NCBI RefSeq assembly: GCF_028294535.1
Contig: NZ_JAQBIE010000002.1
Span: 1-64,000 of the forward strand
Length of the DNA stretch: 64,000 bases
Origin: Paracoccus onchidii
GTDB taxonomy: Bacteria; Pseudomonadota; Alphaproteobacteria; Rhodobacterales; Rhodobacteraceae
Direction of reading: 5' to 3'
Shown here one piece after another: positions 1 through 8,663 of the stretch. The translations under genes were made by a program, and so were the position numbers. How positions within the stretch are numbered: the first letter of the stretch is position 1; every line of letters begins with the position of its first letter. The notes beneath the pieces are model-generated. The model had not been told where the DNA came from. It saw only the letters and a program-made list of their open reading frames with translations, and made no database searches.

Positions 1-279
1 CCAGTGCATCCAGGGCGAACCCTGTCCGCGCCGATGTACTGACCCGCCAGCCGACGATCTGGCGCGCGTCGGCGTCGATGACGAAAGCGACATAGACGAA
101 GCCTTTCCAGGTGGCGACGTAGGTGACGTCGCTGACCCAGAGCATGTTGGGCGCCGGGACGCGGAATTCGCGGTTCACCTTGTCCAGCGGACATGGCGCT
201 TTCTTGTCGGGGATCGTCGTTCTGTGCGGCTTGATAAAATTGCATCCCTGTGCGCCTCGGTAAAATCCACCATCACGTC
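1..279 (-). pseudogene. IS3-family transposase orfB (DDE integrase), internally deleted
   Basis: On the minus strand the first part reads VMVDFTEAHRDA, the usual start of IS3 orfB. About 230-246 it jumps straight to KPHRTTIPDKKAPC and then, in another frame, to NMLWVSDVTYVATWKGF and VYVAFVIDADARQIVGWRVS. In intact family members these blocks are separated by roughly 80-100 codons (the HTH_21 region). The rve integrase core begins here with the first catalytic Asp (WVSDVTY), and the rest is cut by the window edge. The sequence therefore shows an internal deletion plus a frame change. The gene should be inactive. Confidence 0.75.
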
Positions 280-297
280 GACCGGCGGTCGAGCATT

Positions 298-633
298 TCA
301 GGCCGCGCTCGAAGCGATGCCGCTGCTGCCTTCGATCATCGCAAAATAGGCGCTCGCCTTACGCAGGATCTCGTTCGCCTGCCGGAGCTCCCGGTTCTCC
401 CGTTCCAGAGCTTTCATCTTCTCGGCCATGTCGGTCGGGGTGCCTGCGCGCTTGCAGCTGTCGACCTCGGCCTTCTTGATCCACTCGGTCAGGTTTTGGG
501 GCGCACAGCCGATCTTCGCGGAAATCGACATGACTGCCTGCCAGCGCGATCCATGCTGCCCCTCGTTGTCGAGAACCAACCGCACGGCCCGCTCGCGCAC
601 TTCAGGCGAAAACTTATTCGTGGTCTTGCTCAT
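298..633 (-). CDS. IS3-family transposase orfA (InsE/HTH_8 type)
   Basis: This 111-residue protein starts MSKTTNKFSPEVRERAVRLV and carries the helix-turn-helix of IS3 orfA proteins (residues about 8-60: ERAVRLVLDNEG, SISAKIGCAPQNLTEWIK). A leucine-zipper-like coiled coil follows (ALERENRELRQANEILRKASAYFA). It binds the element ends and normally makes OrfAB by -1 frameshifting near its 3' end. Here the downstream orfB is deleted, so no functional transposase can form from this copy. The length is normal for the family and the start ATG follows a GGATGGAGC stretch. Confidence 0.85.
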   Translation of the reverse strand: MSKTTNKFSPEVRERAVRLVLDNEGQHGSRWQAVMSISAKIGCAPQNLTEWIKKAEVDSCKRAGTPTDMAEKMKALERENRELRQANEILRKASAYFAMIEGSSGIASSAA

Positions 634-736
634 GATGCTCCATCCTGATCAGAAGTTGGAGCCGCCGAAAAACACCGAGAGGTTCAAAGCGGATCGGAGG
701 CGTTGGTGCATTTGGTTGTTGGAGTGAGCTGCCCAC

Positions 737-754
737 AGTTCTGTCGCAAAGTTT
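737..754 (+). repeat. IS6-family terminal inverted repeat (left end)
   Basis: The sequence GTTCTGTCGCAAAGTTT at about 738-754 matches the style of IS6/IS26 ends (GGNTCTGTTGCAAA). It lies some 65-80 bases upstream of the transposase remnant, as expected for the left end. No matching right end is visible before 1250. Confidence 0.55.
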
Positions 755-816
755 CCGGTTCTGTGGCATTCTCTTGTAGATCAACGTTGTCAGGTCGTTG
801 GCGAGGGACTTGCGGC

Positions 817-1177
817 GTGATCAATGTCAAAGGCGTACACTTTCCGAAGTCGGCGATCCTACACGCGGTGTTCTTCTACCTGCGCTATGCTGTTTCCTAT
901 CATGATCTCGCGGAGATGCTGGCGGAGCTGGGCGTCACCGTCGATCACGCGACCCTGAACCGCTGGGTGATCAAGTTCACTCCGCAGATCGCGGCTCGGG
1001 CGAGGAAGCGGCGGGCGGCCACTTCCTGACGGATGGACGAGACCTACATCAAGGTGAAGGGGCGCTGGATCTACCTCTGCCGAGCTGTGGGTCGCGATGG
1101 GCAAACCCTTGATTTCATGCTCTCTGAGCGCCGCGATCTGGCTGCCGCACGGCGGTTCTTCACGCGAGCGATCAGCA
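817..1177 (+). pseudogene. IS6-family transposase, nonsense-interrupted and 3'-truncated
   Basis: Translation from the GTG at 817 gives the IS6 signature block: FFYLRYAVSYHDLAEMLAEL then GVTVDHATLNRWVIKF. After RRAATS there is a TGA at 1027-1029. The same frame continues with MDETYIKVKGRWIYLCRAV, the first catalytic DDE segment. Family members have Trp at this place, so a TGG to TGA change is the simplest explanation. Similarity to IS6 stops near FFTRAIS (about 1177), so roughly the last half, with the second Asp and the Glu, is missing. The reading on to 1254 shows nothing I recognise. Confidence 0.8.
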
Positions 1178-1250
1178 CGAACGGTGTGCGAGATATACGC
1201 AAAGGCGTCGCGCCCTGTCAGTACGGAGCGGTTCGCGCGAATTTGCTGAT

Positions 1251-4200
1251 CTAGAACTCGATCTCGATTTTCTCTGCCGCAGGGACATCTGCAAGTGTCT
1301 CGTCCACCATCCTCAGTGCCTCGAGGTCGACCAGAATCATCGAGAAGGCTGCGCCACCTTGCTGAGCTACGCCTTCGGGTTCGAAGGTCAAAACGCGCCC
1401 ACAGGTAGAAGCTTGCTCGGCATAGTCCACGGGCATATCGGTGATTGCCCAATCCCAGGGCGCCGGGTGCTTCGACAGGTCCGGGGAACCGTCACCGCCG
1501 TCTCGCACTTGCCATTCGCTCACTGCCACGCGGCGCGGGAAATGCGTGCGGCAAATGGCCTGCGCCGCGCCGGGCGTGCCGTCGAACCAATACATCCGTT
1601 CACCAGCCGCCGAGTCGTCTTGTATCGACGGTGCGCCGTATTTTTCGATCAACGTTTGTTGAATCGTGTCGAAGGGCAAATCGCCGCGTGGCAGTTGAAG
1701 GCGGCGTAAAATGGCAAGTACCGGCCCCTCTGGTCCGGGCGCGGCCAGCGTAATTGCCTCGGTGCCCTCTGCGGCCACATACATCCGCTGATACAAGGTC
1801 GATCTGACCTGAGCCGTGTCGGGTTCGACTATGGGTCTTTCCAGAACGGCAAGAAGGCCGCCGCGCTCCTCAATCACGGCCTCGGCTTCGGGCAGCGTCA
1901 TTCCGGTATGCAGCCCGAGCAAATCCCAATCGCTCTTCGCAACGGTCAGGTCGGGCAATTCGGGCCAGTCATCATCTGACACCGCGGGCGCGTTCTGGAC
2001 TGGGGGCGGCGCAGTCCCGGTGGCATGTTCAAGGGTTTGCGAAACCGCATCCAAAGCGGCTACGGGTGAGGGCGCCACCTTTGCAACAGGCTGGCTGTCC
2101 ATGGCTTCGACCTTCGGGGGTGGATCGAATTCCAGCCGTGCGATGGCTGTCTCTCGGTCGAAGCTGTGCGAGACGTTCATTTGCTGGGATGGCGAACCTT
2201 CCAACGGAAACAAAAGCAGCTCTCGCATATGCGCTTGCACTGCCAGATGATCCGACACGCTTGGCGCAGATATATCAACACGGGCATAGAAATCGAGCGG
2301 ACCCGACCGCCGTCGCGCCGCCTCGAATGCGCGGGCATCATCAACGGACATCGGAATGAACAATTCCTTCGTATCGATCTTAGGCTGCACCCTGCGCGCC
2401 ACGGCGGCCTCGATGGAGTCCTGCGTTGGCAAGACAAGTTGTAGCCCATTCACAGGCCAGGCCTTGCGTTCCAGATCATAAGCGCCGAGCGTGATGCGAC
2501 CTGCGACCCACGGGGCTTCTTCCTTGGCCTGTTTGACTTGCTCGATTGCCGTTTTGGCAGCTGCTAACGCGTCAAGCCGCGCGAATGTATCACTCCTGTG
2601 CAGGTTGGCGCGATCCATCGCCGCGTTTAGATACGTGTCGATATCCTGCCCTTGCAGCTCCGCCGCTTGCGCGGCAAACCACCATGGCGTTGGCAGAAAC
2701 ACCCGATTCTGCGGATTGGCTGCGGCCTTTGACGCCGCAAGGACCGGGCGCGCGACGACCTGTCGCGCACCACCAATTCCGGACTCGGTAATTTCGAATC
2801 CTTCTGGTTGGAAGATGGCGACGAGCGCGGGCCCCGCGCTGCCTTCCATCTGCATGGGCTCCGAGATGCGGCCCAGCAGCGCGACATCTTCTTGATTTCG
2901 ACCTTGGGTAAGCGCGGGATCGATGGGTTCGCTTTCGACCGATGCGTAAGGCGCGGGAAAGATCAGGACAAGTTCAGTGTCAGGCACGCCTCGCTCGCGT
3001 GACGACAGCTGTGTCCAGGCAACATGTTCCAACGGTTGATCTGTTTGCGCCGCAATCTGGCGCGCAGGTTCCTCGGCAATGAAAAAGTTGGCAACCGACA
3101 GGCGCGCCGGCCCTTGATCGGCGGTGGGCCAGGCAGGCAGGCGAACCCTGACGCCATCGCCGGATGACGCGGGCGTCCTCAGCGCGGCCTTGAGGCGCGT
3201 TGCATCCATCTCGGGCGCGGTCTCGAACAGGCGAAAGGCTGGGCTTCCTTGCCGCAAATCAACTGCCTCGGATGGCAGGTTTCCGGTAGGTGCTTCAAAC
3301 TGTAGAACGACTTCTTGCGGCGCACCACTCCAACGCAATTCTACCGGCCCGGTGCGGCGAAGCGATTGGCTTACTTCTGTCAAGCCATCCGGTCCCGCCC
3401 GCCCATTTGGATTGCGAGCCACGGATAGCTCGGCGTCGAAGGCAAGCATCAGCGGCAGCAAACGTCCTTGGCCTTGCGCATCGTGGCCAATGTACCGCCG
3501 CGCAAGGTCTTCGACCCGTGCGGCGTCCATCTTTGACCGTTGGGGCACAGCGGCGGCAAGATCGGTGTCGGGCTGGTTGAGATGGCAGCCATTTGCGATC
3601 ATCCAAGCCCAGTCGACCGTGCTCGTATCGAAATCATAGGCGCGATCAATCGGACCAAGCGGACAGAATGCGCGGACAGCGATCGGCAGATCCAGCTGTT
3701 CGGCTTTGGCCGTGCGGGCGACAATCGTTGCTGCGACCTGCTGGAAGCGACGGCGATCGAACTCTGTCGGCAAATTCTGCGCGGCGCAGGAATAACGCGA
3801 TGCGCGCGTATTCTTGAAGCAAGAATTGTTCTCGCTATCTGTCATGCCCGAGGCGGACAAGCCGAACTGCACGATTTCGTCCTGTGCATCGCGCGGCAAT
3901 AGATCGAAATAGCGTCGCAGGGTGCCCCGCGTCCCTGCCAGCCCTTTTTCCAGATCGTCCGAGCCCGCAATCCATTGCGTATATGCAAGGCGGCGCGTCC
4001 ATTCCTGCTCGTGGTCCTGAACGCTCAGGCTGCTCAGTAAGGGAACGATCTGCCTGCCCAGATCGCTTGGGCTGTAAAGAATGCGCCCGTTCACGGTGAC
4101 AAGGCCGCCTTCGGCAGAGACCGCCATTGCTGCACCCGTTTCGGCGACTTGCGCCGTGCCATCCGTAGCCGCGGCCAGACCGGGAGATGTGGCGGGAAGC

Positions 4201-5078
4201 TCTCCGCCCAGCACACTGAGGCGCCCCTTCATCGACGCCTGCAGGCAAGCCACGTCGTCATTACAGGCGTCACGTTCGGCAAGCCAAATTCGCTGCTCGG
4301 CGAGGCGGCTGTCGGAGTTGTCGACTTGCCTTTGCGCGGTCCATGCATCTCCAAGCACACGGTCCAGCGCGGCCAGCGCAGGATCTGCACAAATTGCCTG
4401 TTCGGTCGGGGTGGCAGCACGGGCGCATTCGAAACTTGGACCGATGGCGCTTGGTATATCGCTAAGTTCTTTCCACTCGGACCGGGTCAGCGTGCCTGTG
4501 GCAGGCCGTCCGAGGCTTCGTTGGAAGGCCAGAACCGCTTCCTGCGTCTGCCGTCCGCCTTGTCCGTCAACCGGGCCTGCATCGAAGCCCAAGTTATTCA
4601 GCGCCGCCTGAATGCGCGCGGCGTTCTGATCCATTTCGGATGCCGTCAGCAATGGGTCGCCAGGATCACCGCCAGCTGCTGCTTTGCTTGGCGCAACATC
4701 CACGGTCACGTGGCTGACTTTGCCGCCACGGCTCCAGACTTCGACCTTCAGCACGGTGCCACCATCGCGCAGCGCTCGTGCCGCCGCCTGACTGATTGAT
4801 CCGCGTGCAAGAAGCGAACCCATTGCCGCCCGCTGCTTGCGCGATGAAAAGGTCGCGTCCACTGTGTCGCCGGGTTGGCGATGTCCGAAGCGATGCACAT
4901 TGGCGCGGTCCTGTGCGAGGATCGCGCCAATGTCCGTAAGCCCCGTGCCCGAGGAGTTGCGGCGATCCACCGGCGCGATTTCCGCGCGATAGGTTTCAAG
5001 AAGTGTTTGCGCATCTGCCGTCGCAGGTAAGATCGCGATCAGCGCCCCTAGTGCCGCGGCCCTCAACCGGTCAGTCAT
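1251..5078 (-). CDS. Exported multidomain protein with peptidoglycan-binding and LprI-like domains
   Basis: This 1275-residue protein begins with a signal peptide (MTDRLRAAALGALIAILPAT, then ADAQ), so it should be exported. Residues about 150-205 match a PG_binding_1 domain (RIQAALNNLGFDAGPVDGQG, then FQRSLGRPATGTLT). Residues about 215-290 match the four-cysteine LprI N-terminal (lysozyme-inhibitor-like) domain (FECARAATPTEQAICADPAL, then DAC and VAC). The remaining ~980 residues are not recognised. The start at 5078 is chosen over the upstream ATG at 5210 because it has GGAGG just before it and directly precedes the signal peptide; the GGAGG lies inside the end of the M15 peptidase gene and the two genes overlap by ATGA. 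A role at the cell wall is inferred. The 3' end touches the IS6 remnant, so the natural C-terminus may have been altered. Confidence 0.75.
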   Translation of the reverse strand: MTDRLRAAALGALIAILPATADAQTLLETYRAEIAPVDRRNSSGTGLTDIGAILAQDRANVHRFGHRQPGDTVDATFSSRKQRAAMGSLLARGSISQAAARALRDGGTVLKVEVWSRGGKVSHVTVDVAPSKAAAGGDPGDPLLTASEMDQNAARIQAALNNLGFDAGPVDGQGGRQTQEAVLAFQRSLGRPATGTLTRSEWKELSDIPSAIGPSFECARAATPTEQAICADPALAALDRVLGDAWTAQRQVDNSDSRLAEQRIWLAERDACNDDVACLQASMKGRLSVLGGELPATSPGLAAATDGTAQVAETGAAMAVSAEGGLVTVNGRILYSPSDLGRQIVPLLSSLSVQDHEQEWTRRLAYTQWIAGSDDLEKGLAGTRGTLRRYFDLLPRDAQDEIVQFGLSASGMTDSENNSCFKNTRASRYSCAAQNLPTEFDRRRFQQVAATIVARTAKAEQLDLPIAVRAFCPLGPIDRAYDFDTSTVDWAWMIANGCHLNQPDTDLAAAVPQRSKMDAARVEDLARRYIGHDAQGQGRLLPLMLAFDAELSVARNPNGRAGPDGLTEVSQSLRRTGPVELRWSGAPQEVVLQFEAPTGNLPSEAVDLRQGSPAFRLFETAPEMDATRLKAALRTPASSGDGVRVRLPAWPTADQGPARLSVANFFIAEEPARQIAAQTDQPLEHVAWTQLSSRERGVPDTELVLIFPAPYASVESEPIDPALTQGRNQEDVALLGRISEPMQMEGSAGPALVAIFQPEGFEITESGIGGARQVVARPVLAASKAAANPQNRVFLPTPWWFAAQAAELQGQDIDTYLNAAMDRANLHRSDTFARLDALAAAKTAIEQVKQAKEEAPWVAGRITLGAYDLERKAWPVNGLQLVLPTQDSIEAAVARRVQPKIDTKELFIPMSVDDARAFEAARRRSGPLDFYARVDISAPSVSDHLAVQAHMRELLLFPLEGSPSQQMNVSHSFDRETAIARLEFDPPPKVEAMDSQPVAKVAPSPVAALDAVSQTLEHATGTAPPPVQNAPAVSDDDWPELPDLTVAKSDWDLLGLHTGMTLPEAEAVIEERGGLLAVLERPIVEPDTAQVRSTLYQRMYVAAEGTEAITLAAPGPEGPVLAILRRLQLPRGDLPFDTIQQTLIEKYGAPSIQDDSAAGERMYWFDGTPGAAQAICRTHFPRRVAVSEWQVRDGGDGSPDLSKHPAPWDWAITDMPVDYAEQASTCGRVLTFEPEGVAQQGGAAFSMILVDLEALRMVDETLADVPAAEKIEIEF

Positions 5079-5920
5079 CTTCCGCCTCCTTCCAGCATCC
5101 GTCCATACAGGATCAGTTCCGGGCGGTACTCGAAATGCATACCATCGAAATGATGCCATTTTCCGCCCCATATGAAACCTGATCGTTCCATTGCCTCGAT
5201 AAGGCTCCACGGCACACGGTTGTCATAGTCACCCACCGCACCCTCGGTCGCCCCCGTCCAGCGCCAATAGCCGCCAAGCGACGCGTTTATGTCGATTGCG
5301 ATACCCCATGAATGTGGGCTCAGCCGGTCAGTGCCGGAAATCCGCCGCCAGACATAGCCGCCGCCAACAGCTTCGAAAAAGGGCGCAAGTGTCGCTCGAT
5401 GCGGCGCCAAAAGCGTGAAGGCAGCGCGGAGTTGGCAGGCCACGCCATTGCGTGCCGTTACATGGAAACGCGCGCCGCCGAAGGTAACGGTTTCCAGCTC
5501 GGCTTCCACATCGGCGGGGCTGTTGCCATAAAGCAGTGCGAAAAACGCGCCATCGCGCACGCGGCCCGGATCAAAAAACGGCTCTGTGCGATTGTCCAGA
5601 TCACGAGACAAGGGGTAAGCCGGAATGAACTGGTCACCCGTTGTCGGCGCATCAAGGTGGGCACGAGGAGATCGTCCTGTGGGACCCGACATCGGAAACA
5701 GGCTGTCATCCGGCCCAATCAAACTGTCTTTGTCTGCGCCCGGTCTCAGCGCGGGATATGCAAGCAAGATCGCACTGCGCCAGTCGGCTGTCGAAAAGTC
5801 CGTCGGAATAGGCTCGGCCAAGAAATCCCGCGGCGCACAATGCTGCGCGCTAGTACTGCTGCCAAATAAGCCCGAGACCAGGACGGCCGCGGCAAGCAAC
5901 TCTGTGAAACCTCGAAGCAC
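5075..5920 (-). CDS. Exported M15-family D-alanyl-D-alanine carboxypeptidase
   Basis: This 281-residue protein has an N-terminal hydrophobic stretch (FTELLAAAVLVSGLFG ending SAQ) that looks like a signal peptide. The C-terminal half carries VanY/M15 zinc-peptidase motifs: SPHSWGIAIDIN (His and Asp ligands) and WHHFDGMHFEYRPEL (catalytic acid and last His ligand). Such enzymes trim D-Ala or L-Ala-D-Glu bonds in peptidoglycan stem peptides in the periplasm. The GTG at 5920 is chosen because it gives the signal peptide; the same frame continues upstream only because it runs into a broken transposase. The stop overlaps the start of the 1275-residue peptidoglycan-binding protein (ATGA), so the two are probably translationally coupled. 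Confidence 0.75.
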   Translation of the reverse strand: MLRGFTELLAAAVLVSGLFGSSTSAQHCAPRDFLAEPIPTDFSTADWRSAILLAYPALRPGADKDSLIGPDDSLFPMSGPTGRSPRAHLDAPTTGDQFIPAYPLSRDLDNRTEPFFDPGRVRDGAFFALLYGNSPADVEAELETVTFGGARFHVTARNGVACQLRAAFTLLAPHRATLAPFFEAVGGGYVWRRISGTDRLSPHSWGIAIDINASLGGYWRWTGATEGAVGDYDNRVPWSLIEAMERSGFIWGGKWHHFDGMHFEYRPELILYGRMLEGGGR

Positions 5921-6036
5921 GCGTGCCCCCGTCTTGTCCCGGTTTCCCCATGAGATTGGAGCGAACTGTCGTAATAACGGCAATGATTGCACTTTAACCG
6001 CGACGAATAAAGTTTTTCGTTCAAGCTGTTTCGGGA

Positions 6037-7077
6037 TTAAGCCGCCGGCCATCTCGCGAAGACAGCCATCTCGGGCATGGTCGTTGTCATCGAGGAGGAA
6101 CTTCCGGCGCTCGTAATGGACGACGAGGCTCGCGCCGACCTGCCGCTGGTCGCGGCTGCAGAGGATGTCGTTGAGCCGCGAGGCGAGCAGGGGGGCTGGC
6201 CAAAGCGCAGGTTGTGACGCGCGATGAGACCCGGCAGGAAGGCATTGGCGGCCTCGATGTCGCCGATCCCGGCAAGGCGCAGTTCCTTGAGCAGCCGGTC
6301 CTGCAGCGTCCGGTTGGCGCGCTCGACGCGGCCCTTGGCCTGGCTGCTGTTCGCGCAAAGGATCTCGACGTTCAGCTTGCTCAGGGCGCGACCGAACTGC
6401 GTCATGCCGTGCCCGCTCCGGGCCTCTTTCCTGTTCACCCGAAAGACGCTGTGCTTGTCAGAATAGAAGGCCACCGGCAGGCCATGCTCTCGCAGATAGT
6501 CCGCGAGGGCCGCAAGATAGCTCTCGGTCGATTCCGAGCGCACGAAGCGCAGCTGCATCAGCCGGCCGGTGGCGTCGTCGATGAAGACCAGCAGCGTGCA
6601 GGCAGGGCCGCGATCCTCGAACCAGCGATGCTCCGAGCCATCGATCTGGATCAGCTCGCCCAGGGCCTCGCGCTGCAGCCGGGGCTGATGGACCTGCCGC
6701 CGCTGTGTCCGGCTCTGCCACAGGCCCGCAGCCATCATCCACTGCCGCAGGCTCTCGGACGAGACGCGGATGCCATGCCGCTCGGCCAGCTTCTCGGCCG
6801 CCAGCGTGGGCCCGAAATCCGGGTAGCCGCTGCGGATCAGCGACAGGATGTAGTCGCGCTTCAGATCGCTGATCCGGTTGTTGGACGCTCGCCCGCGCAG
6901 CTTGTGGCGCACCGCCACGGCACCGTCCACCCGGACGTCGCGCACAAGCCGCTGAACCTGGCGCTGGCTCAGACCCAGCACCTGCGCCGCCGAGGCTGTC
7001 CGCAGACTGCCATCCAGCACCTGCGCCAGAACCTCGATCTTCTGCAACTCACGTGCGCTCATCAGCAGAAATCCCAT
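6037..7077 (-). pseudogene. ISNCY-type transposase, frameshifted and 3'-truncated
   Basis: The N-terminus has a helix-turn-helix (QVLDGSLRTASAAQVLGLSQ, then RQVQRLVRDVR) as in ISNCY transposases. A DDE core follows with LIQIDGSEHRWFEDRG (first Asp), AFYSDKHSVFRVNRKE (second Asp) and KGRVERANRTLQDRL (Glu). After HNLRFGQPP the reading frame leaves the family sequence. The expected continuation (LLASRLNDILCSRDQRQ, VHYERRKFLLDDND) is found in another frame, so a one-base indel in the C-run near 6190-6197 is likely. The usual C-terminal ~60-100 residues are absent. The ATG at 7077 follows a GAGG. The copy should be inactive; it forms the right border of the envelope-protein island. Confidence 0.75.
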
Positions 7078-7245
7078 GACGCTGTCCCTCGTGATCGTTT
7101 TCCGGTGCCGCAAGCGTCATCCGTCAGACCCGAGCCGACAAATCAACTTTGCCAGTTCGCGACATTTCTATCTGGTTTCTACAAGAATTTATACAATAAT
7201 CAATCTTATGGAATATTATATGAATGATTGGTTCAGGTGTCCCTC

Positions 7246-7271
7246 ACTGTCAGATGTTTCTGATGAACAGT
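7246..7271. promoter_or_regulatory. Candidate operator in the AT-rich leader of the carbamoylase gene
   Basis: The 338-base stretch 7078-7415 has no gene. It holds the end of the ISNCY remnant and an AT-rich leader. Within it ACTG-TCAGA-tgtt-TCTGA is followed by ACAGT, an imperfect dyad with a perfect TCAGA/TCTGA core at about 7250-7263. It could be a regulator site for the gene starting at 7416, but nothing links it to a particular protein. Confidence 0.3.
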
Positions 7272-7415
7272 CAGCATATCAGTGGTCTTTGGATGCTATA
7301 AGCCATCGCTATTTGCGCTTGACTGCAATCCGTCAGAGTCTTGTGAACAAGCATTCAGCACCACGGACCGCTTCACAAGACACGGCGGCACCCTGGATCA
7401 CATGAAGGACCACCC

Positions 7416-8663
7416 ATGCCGATTACATCTGACAGCCGCGTCGATCTGGACCGCTTTTGGCACACCATCGAAACCTCGGGTCGGATCGGTCAGGGACGGC
7501 CGGGCGGCCTGTCGCGTCTGACGCTGTCGGATGCCGACAAGGAAATGCGAGACCAGTTCGTGGCCTGGTGCCAGGATGCGGGTCTCAGCGTGGAAATCGA
7601 TGAATGCGGCTCGATCTTCGCGCGGCGGGCAGGCAGCGATGACAGCCTGCCGCCGATCCTGATCGGCAGCCACCTGGACACCCAGATCAACGGCGGTCGT
7701 TTCGATGGCATCGCGGGCGTTCTGGCCGGGTTGGAGGTCGTTCGCGCCCTGAACGAGGCGAACCATGTCACCAAACGCCCCATCGTCATCGTGGACTGGA
7801 CCAACGAGGAAGGTGCCCGGTTCTCGCCGCCGATGGTCGCGTCGGGCTGTTTCGTAGGCAAATATTCGGTGGATTGGGTCCATGACCTGATCGGCGATGA
7901 CGGCACCCGATTCGGCGACGAATTGAAGCGCATCGGCTATGACGGAAGCCGCCCCTGCAAGGCGGGCGAGGTCGACGCCTATTTCGAACTGCATATCGAA
8001 CAGGGTCCGATCTTGGATACCGAGGGGCGCGATGTCGGCATCGTCACCGGCGGCTATCCGGTGCGCGGAATGCGCGCCTCGTTCGAGGGCAAGACCGCGC
8101 ATACCGGCCCGACGCCGATGGATCTGCGCCGGAACGCGCTGGTCGCGGGCGCGCGCTGGCTGACGGCGGTGGACGATATCGGTTGGGATTATGCGGTCCA
8201 TGACGGCAAGGCCACTGCCGCGCGGCTGACCGCCTGGCCGAACAAGCCCGGCATCCTGTCCGATACCGCCGAGGCCGTCTGCGACGTGCGCCATCCCGAC
8301 CCGATCACTACCCGTGTCATGGCGGAAAAGATGCGCCGCTCGGTCCACGAGGCGGCCGCCGTGGCGGGCTGCACCGCGACCATCGAGGATGAATGGGAAT
8401 GGGGCGGCGACATCTTCGATGCCGGGTTGATCGACAGCATCCGCAACCACGCGATCCGTCTGGGTGTGAACTGGCGCGATATCCAGTCGCAGGCCGGGCA
8501 TGACGCCTATTTTCTGGCGACGCATTGCCCGACCGCGATGATCTTTGCCCCCTGCAAGAACGGCATCACCCATAACAACGAGGAACATTGCGAACCGCAG
8601 GATTTCGATGCCGCGCTGAACATCCTGCTGCATGCCGTCGTGGAAAGGGCCGATCGTGACTGA
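7416..8663 (+). CDS. M20-family amidase/N-carbamoyl-L-amino-acid hydrolase
   Basis: This 415-residue protein is of the hydantoinase/carbamoylase family (AtzF-unrelated, M20 fold). Dinuclear-metal motifs are present in order: GSHLDTQ (His, Asp), GGRFDGIAGVLAGLE, WTNEEGARF (Glu-Glu), YFELHIEQGP (His) and ITHNNEEHC (last His). The central GKTAHTGPTPMDLRRNA matches the dimerisation/lid domain with the substrate-binding His and Asn/Arg. Family members cleave N-carbamoyl amino acids, ureidoglycolate or allantoate, releasing ammonia and CO2 in the cytoplasm. It is the first gene of a pair with the OCD-family gene (8-base overlap). The start has AAGGA nine bases upstream. The exact substrate is unknown. 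Confidence 0.85.
   Translation: MPITSDSRVDLDRFWHTIETSGRIGQGRPGGLSRLTLSDADKEMRDQFVAWCQDAGLSVEIDECGSIFARRAGSDDSLPPILIGSHLDTQINGGRFDGIAGVLAGLEVVRALNEANHVTKRPIVIVDWTNEEGARFSPPMVASGCFVGKYSVDWVHDLIGDDGTRFGDELKRIGYDGSRPCKAGEVDAYFELHIEQGPILDTEGRDVGIVTGGYPVRGMRASFEGKTAHTGPTPMDLRRNALVAGARWLTAVDDIGWDYAVHDGKATAARLTAWPNKPGILSDTAEAVCDVRHPDPITTRVMAEKMRRSVHEAAAVAGCTATIEDEWEWGGDIFDAGLIDSIRNHAIRLGVNWRDIQSQAGHDAYFLATHCPTAMIFAPCKNGITHNNEEHCEPQDFDAALNILLHAVVERADRD

Larger units (their letters stand above)
1..686 (-). mobile_element. IS3-family insertion sequence, left part (IS51/IS407-like)
   Basis: The element runs leftward out of the window. Its orfA end carries a terminal sequence that reads on the minus strand TGAACCTCTCGG, starting at 686, which resembles the ends of IS51-group IS3 elements. 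Inside are an intact-looking orfA (298-633) and an orfB remnant (1-279) with an internal deletion. The other end and any target duplication lie outside the window. The element is therefore defective, or at best mobilised in trans. Confidence 0.7.

Noticed and set aside
5079-5210. N-terminal extension of the 1275-residue protein to the ATG at 5210
   Set aside because: It would bury the signal peptide and overlap the M15 gene by 136 bases; the ATG at 5078 has GGAGG and gives the coupled overlap.
5921-6358. Extension of the M15 peptidase upstream in the same open frame
   Set aside because: That part encodes the shifted C-terminus of the ISNCY transposase, so it is a chance read-through.
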